Assembly (NCBI GenBank): GCA_963850995.1
Contig: CAWKNQ010000004.1
Location: forward strand, 62,001 to 126,000
Source of the DNA: Gaiellasilicea sp963850995
GTDB taxonomy: Bacteria; Actinomycetota; Thermoleophilia; Gaiellales; Gaiellaceae
Direction of reading: 5' to 3'
Length of the DNA: 64,000 nucleotides
The position numbers and the translations under genes were made by a program. Numbering within the stretch: position 1 is the stretch's first letter; each line of letters opens with the position of its first letter. The notes beneath the pieces were generated by a model that saw nothing but the letters and a program-made list of their open reading frames with translations, was not told the origin of the DNA and did no database searches. Of this stretch, positions 62,377 to 64,000 are shown in pieces.

Positions 62377-63347
62377 CACTCATAGACCTCCCGGTACTTG
62401 CGGACGAGCCGGATTGCGACCACGTTCATGACGAGCGTGAGCACGAAGAGCGTTGCGCCGACGGCGAAGATCGTCTTGTACTCGAGCGATCCGGTCGGGA
62501 CGTCACCGGCGCCAGTGGCGGCGATGAACGCCGTCATCGCCTCGGCTGCCTCGCGCGGGTCGAACGTGAGCCTCGCCTGCTGGCCCATCGCGACGAGCAC
62601 GATCATCGTCTCGCCGACGGCGCGCGAGATCGCGAGCACAAACGACGCGATGATTCCCGAGACGGCCGCGGGCACGACGATCCGCGTCGCCACCTGCACC
62701 TTCGTCGAGCCGAGCGCGTAGGCGCCGTCGCGCAGATCATTCGGTACAGAGCCCATTGCGTCGTCGGAGAGCGAAGCGACGGTCGGCATCAGCATCACGC
62801 CCATGACGAGGCCGGCCGAGAGCGTGTTGAAGATGTCGACCTGGATCCCGATGTCGCGGAGCAGCGGCGTCATGAACGTCAGGGCGAAGTAGCCGAAAAC
62901 GATCGTGGGAATGCCGGCGAGCACCTCGAGCGCGGGTTTGAGGATGCCGCGCGCCCGAGGCGTGGCGTACTCGCTCAGGTAGATCGCGGCACCCAGTCCG
63001 AGCGGCATCGCGACCAGGCTCGCGATCGCGGTGACGAGCAGCGTGCCGGCAACCAGCGGCAAACCCCGAAGTGCGCCGGCTCGAACAGCGGCGCCCACTC
63101 AGTCCCCGTGAAGAAGTCGACGAGCGAGACCTCCTGGAAGAACTCGAACGCGGGCACGAACAGCGCCACGACAATCCCGACCGTCGTCGCGACGGAGATG
63201 AGCGCGCAGACGCCGAGGACGCCCTTGACGACGTCCTCGCCGTACCGTCTGCGCGGGCCGGAGCGAAGGGGCGAGTTGGCGGCTGCGGAGCCGAACGGCT
63301 CCCGCCGCGGCCGCGGCCGAGGGTGCTCGCTGTGTCTGGAGCGTCAT
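62376..63347 (-). CDS. pstC: Phosphate ABC transporter permease PstC, two frame breaks
   Basis: A permease of about 323 residues. The first part reads RYGEDVVKGVLGVCALISVA and FEFFQEVSLVDFFTGTEWAP, then the second LPLVAGTLLVTAIASLVAMP, PALEVLAGIPTIVFGYFAL and the EAA loop NDLRDGAYALGSTKVQVATR. The frame breaks near 63250 (one extra base) and at 63061-63067 next to AAACCCC (one base missing). The start is probably ATG 63347, with TTG 63371 the alternative, overlapping the pstS stop. It lies between pstS and pstA as expected. Confidence 0.87.
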
Positions 63348-63367
63348 CGCGAGTGCGGCAATGCCGA

Positions 63368-64000
63368 TCAACCATCTACGCCCAGCGCCGCTTCCAGGTC
63401 GCTCTTCGCCTTGGTCAGCTGCTCGTCGGTGAGCGGGACGAACTGCGATGCCTCGGCGATCTCAGTCGAGTTGTCCAGCAGGTAGGTGACGAAGGACTCG
63501 ACCTCGGGTCGCCCGAGGGCTTCCTTCTTCGCGTAGATGAAGAGCGGGCGCGAGAGTGGCGTGTACGTACCGTCCTGCGCCGTCTCCACGCTCGGCGCGA
63601 CGCAGCCGTCGCCGCTGTCGATCTCGACCGCCTTCAGCGTGTCCTGGTTCTCCTCGAAGTAGGAGAAGCCGAAGTAGCCGAGGCCGCCCTTCTCACCCGA
63701 GACGCCGGTGACGATCGTGTTGTCGTCCTCGCTCGCCGAGTAGTCGGAGCGGCTCGCGCCCTCTTCGCCGTTGATCGCATCGGTGAAGTAGTCGAAGGTG
63801 CCCGAGTCGGTGCCCGGCCCGAAGAGCGAGAGCTCCTCGTCCGGGAAGGACGGGTCGACGTCCTTCCAGCTCGACACGTTCGAGTCCGGGCCCCAGATCG
63901 TCGCGAGCTGCTCGGTGGTGAGGCAGGTGACCCAGTCGTTGTCCGTGTTCACGACCACCGTGAGCGCGTCGTTTGCGACCTGGAACTCGACCGGCTCGAT
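63368..64000 (-). CDS. pstS: Phosphate-binding protein PstS, partial (5' end outside window)
   Basis: The last 210 residues of a second PstS. It shares GPGTDSGTFDYFTDAINGEE, GEKGGLGYFGFSYFEEN and the PLSRPLFIYAKKEALGRPEV block with the copy at 57740. The frame continues to the window's end (IEPVEFQVANDALTVVVN). It heads the pstCAB-phoU operon, so this is the likely partner of the transporter, whereas the other PstS is separately controlled. Confidence 0.93.
   Translation of the reverse strand: MEPVEFQVANDALTVVVNTDNDWVTCLTTEQLATIWGPDSNVSSWKDVDPSFPDEELSLFGPGTDSGTFDYFTDAINGEEGASRSDYSASEDDNTIVTGVSGEKGGLGYFGFSYFEENQDTLKAVEIDSGDGCVAPSVETAQDGTYTPLSRPLFIYAKKEALGRPEVESFVTYLLDNSTEIAEASQFVPLTDEQLTKAKSDLEAALGVDG

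Noticed and set aside
1..64000. tRNA and rRNA genes
   Set aside because: No cloverleaf or rRNA-like sequence was recognised on reading, although short tRNA genes could be missed without a covariance search.

Overview
The window is GC-rich, densely packed bacterial chromosome (GTG and TTG starts are common, gaps are short, and many stops and starts overlap by 1-4 bases). The gene content suggests Actinomycetota: a DrrAB-type exporter with a NarL-type two-component system, an MMPL exporter, a deazaflavin-dependent nitroreductase, DUF6325/SHOCT and DUF7144 proteins, and a MoxR/DUF58/VWA operon. A Thermoleophilia/Gaiellales-like lineage is my best guess, but no rRNA or tRNA gene was seen to confirm it. 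No prophage, insertion sequence or CRISPR array was recognised.

Layout. 1-7 kb: end of a CoA-transferase, a nitroreductase, a secreted S15 peptidase, a GFA/YcaQ-like pair, a small HicA-like protein and an MMPL exporter. 7-16 kb: two-component system, DrrAB-type ABC exporter, cupin, BBE-type flavin oxidase and a large FtsX-type permease. 16-23 kb: threonine dehydratase-like enzyme, stress protein, Vps62-like membrane protein, DUF3500 protein and small soluble or SHOCT proteins. 23-29 kb: an apparent operon of arylsulfatase, HAD hydrolase, SulP transporter, holin-like protein and membrane protein. 29-34 kb: molybdate uptake (ferritin-like Tat protein, ModA-ModB fusion, ModC) divergent from a PadR-TrmO fusion across a palindrome. 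34-41 kb: glyoxalase-fold proteins, YihY, a formylglycine-generating enzyme that could mature the sulfatase, a metallo-hydrolase, a diguanylate cyclase and Tag. 41-49 kb: a seven-gene MoxR operon. 49-64 kb: DUF389 and Rieske genes, then a phosphate island: ppk, ppx, NUDIX, CYTH-CHAD, PhoU-like DUF47 with pit, pstS, arsRM, and phoU-pstBAC-pstS running off the end.

The phosphate island is the most coherent system. It joins high-affinity (Pst) and low-affinity (Pit) uptake, polyphosphate synthesis, breakdown and binding, and arsenic methylation, since arsenate is a phosphate mimic. Three spaced-repeat sequences resemble actinobacterial PHO boxes. A 96-nt leader before pit can fold into a hairpin that would bury the pit ribosome-binding site.

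Data caution: I count 17 single-base frame breaks inside otherwise well-conserved genes, about one per 4 kb, and 14 of them look like one extra base. This pattern fits uncorrected indel errors better than real gene decay. The broken genes are therefore annotated as whole CDSs with the break position stated.
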